From a candidate division WWE3 bacterium CG_4_9_14_3_um_filter_43_9 (GTDB lineage: Bacteria; Patescibacteriota; CPR3; GCA-002780085): a stretch of 6,097 nucleotides of DNA. Within the stretch, counting starts at the first letter, position 1. Each line of letters begins with the position of its first letter. The stretch is from contig PFXB01000091.1 of assembly GCA_002791435.1 (NCBI GenBank), positions 1-6,097 on the forward strand, given 5' to 3'. Positions 5,626 to 6,097 of this stretch are shown piece by piece. A program made the position numbers and the translations under genes. The notes under the pieces were generated by a model. It had not been told where the DNA came from, did not search any database, and saw only the letters and a program-made list of their open reading frames with translations.

Positions 5626-6097
5626 AGCCAGGTTATTGAAACAAAAGGATGGGAGGTTTTAACTTGATCTTGCGCGGTTTGCAGTTCTTCCGTGGTCGGC
5701 GGTTGTTTAAGTTTTGTCAATTTCCAATAGATATTCAGATTAGTGTGTCTTTCGGTATCGGAAAATTTCCTTTCTGCAACCTGTTCTGCCCGAAAACCCG
5801 TTAATAAAGCCATGGCTTTGAACTGTTCCGGCGTGGGAACCACCCTGTCATAAAAACTTTCACCATCGGGACTATCAATAATATATCCTTTCTCTTTATA
5901 AACAGCTCCGATTTTAGCAGCTCGAGATTGTAATTCCTCCATAGCTTCGGCATAGTGACCGCGGGTTGGATCGGGCGTGTCAATCAACATATAACTTTCC
6001 GGAGAATCATCTAAAACCCGATGTGCTTCTTGAAGCATAGCCAACCCATCATCAACCTCGGTATTATGTAAGAATGATCTGCCCAAACAATAGATTG
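5622..6097 (-). CDS. Class I SAM-dependent methyltransferase, C-terminal part, cut by window edge
   Basis: The frame is open from the right edge of the window to the stop at 5622-5624. A TTG at 6086 could be read as a start, but the frame continues upstream (IYC before LGRSFLHN). IYCLGRSFLHN followed by AMLQEAHRVLDD and YMLIDTPDP is the post-motif-IV region of a Rossmann methyltransferase (the region of RVLkpgG and the following strand). So the SAM-binding N-terminal half lies beyond 6097. Later conserved-looking pieces are LLTGFRAEQVAERKFSD and HTNLNIYWKLTK, with typical final-strand character. The last 33 or so residues are a hydrophilic tail. The substrate is not recognisable. It converges on the pseudouridine synthase gene; the two stop codons share TTAA at 5622-5625, and no terminator hairpin separates them. 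Confidence 0.8.
   Translation of the reverse strand, partial: IYCLGRSFLHNTEVDDGLAMLQEAHRVLDDSPESYMLIDTPDPTRGHYAEAMEELQSRAAKIGAVYKEKGYIIDSPDGESFYDRVVPTPEQFKAMALLTGFRAEQVAERKFSDTERHTNLNIYWKLTKLKQPPTTEELQTAQDQVKTSHPFVSITWL

Overview
The window is an ordinary, compact bacterial chromosome segment, moderately AT-rich. It holds seven genes on the + strand and one partial gene on the - strand at the right edge. Strong Shine-Dalgarno sequences (AAGGAGG, GGAGGTGA), short or negative spacing and eubacterial lipoprotein genes show it is bacterial. TAA, TAG and probably TGA all act as stops. The divergent Lgt-like protein, the short LspA, the unusual NIF3-like protein and the heptamer-repeat intergenic DNA fit a Candidate Phyla Radiation (Patescibacteria, perhaps Microgenomates) genome. 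That placement is inference from overall look, not from a marker gene.

Layout: 1-91 is an AT-rich array of degenerate 7-base repeats. 114-1382 encodes an M16 zinc peptidase. Twelve bases later, 1395-2363 encodes a NIF3-family protein. The largest gap, 2364-2575, has a plausible promoter and several mutually compatible or competing helices, so it looks like a structured leader. After it come an Lgt-like membrane protein (about 2576-3439), a TraR/DksA-type zinc-finger protein overlapping its 3' end (3384-3731), and signal peptidase II, lspA (3824-4255). A single-domain response regulator (4277-4660) and an RluD-family pseudouridine synthase (4694 onward) follow. On the - strand, 5622-6097 is the C-terminal part of a class I SAM methyltransferase that runs off the window.

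Functional themes: lgt-like plus lspA form a lipoprotein-maturation pair with a transcription-factor-like zinc-finger protein between them. Receiver domain and rRNA modification genes trail behind. There is no sign of a mobile element, CRISPR array, phage or defence cassette.

The points most worth checking are three. (1) The pseudouridine synthase gene carries a single-base frameshift near 5453-5456. Its true C-terminus is readable in another frame down to 5625, where its TAA shares the palindrome TTAA with the methyltransferase stop. (2) The Lgt-like protein keeps the fold signature but seems to have lost most known catalytic residues. (3) The leader before it is structured. I did not find a convincing new biological system.
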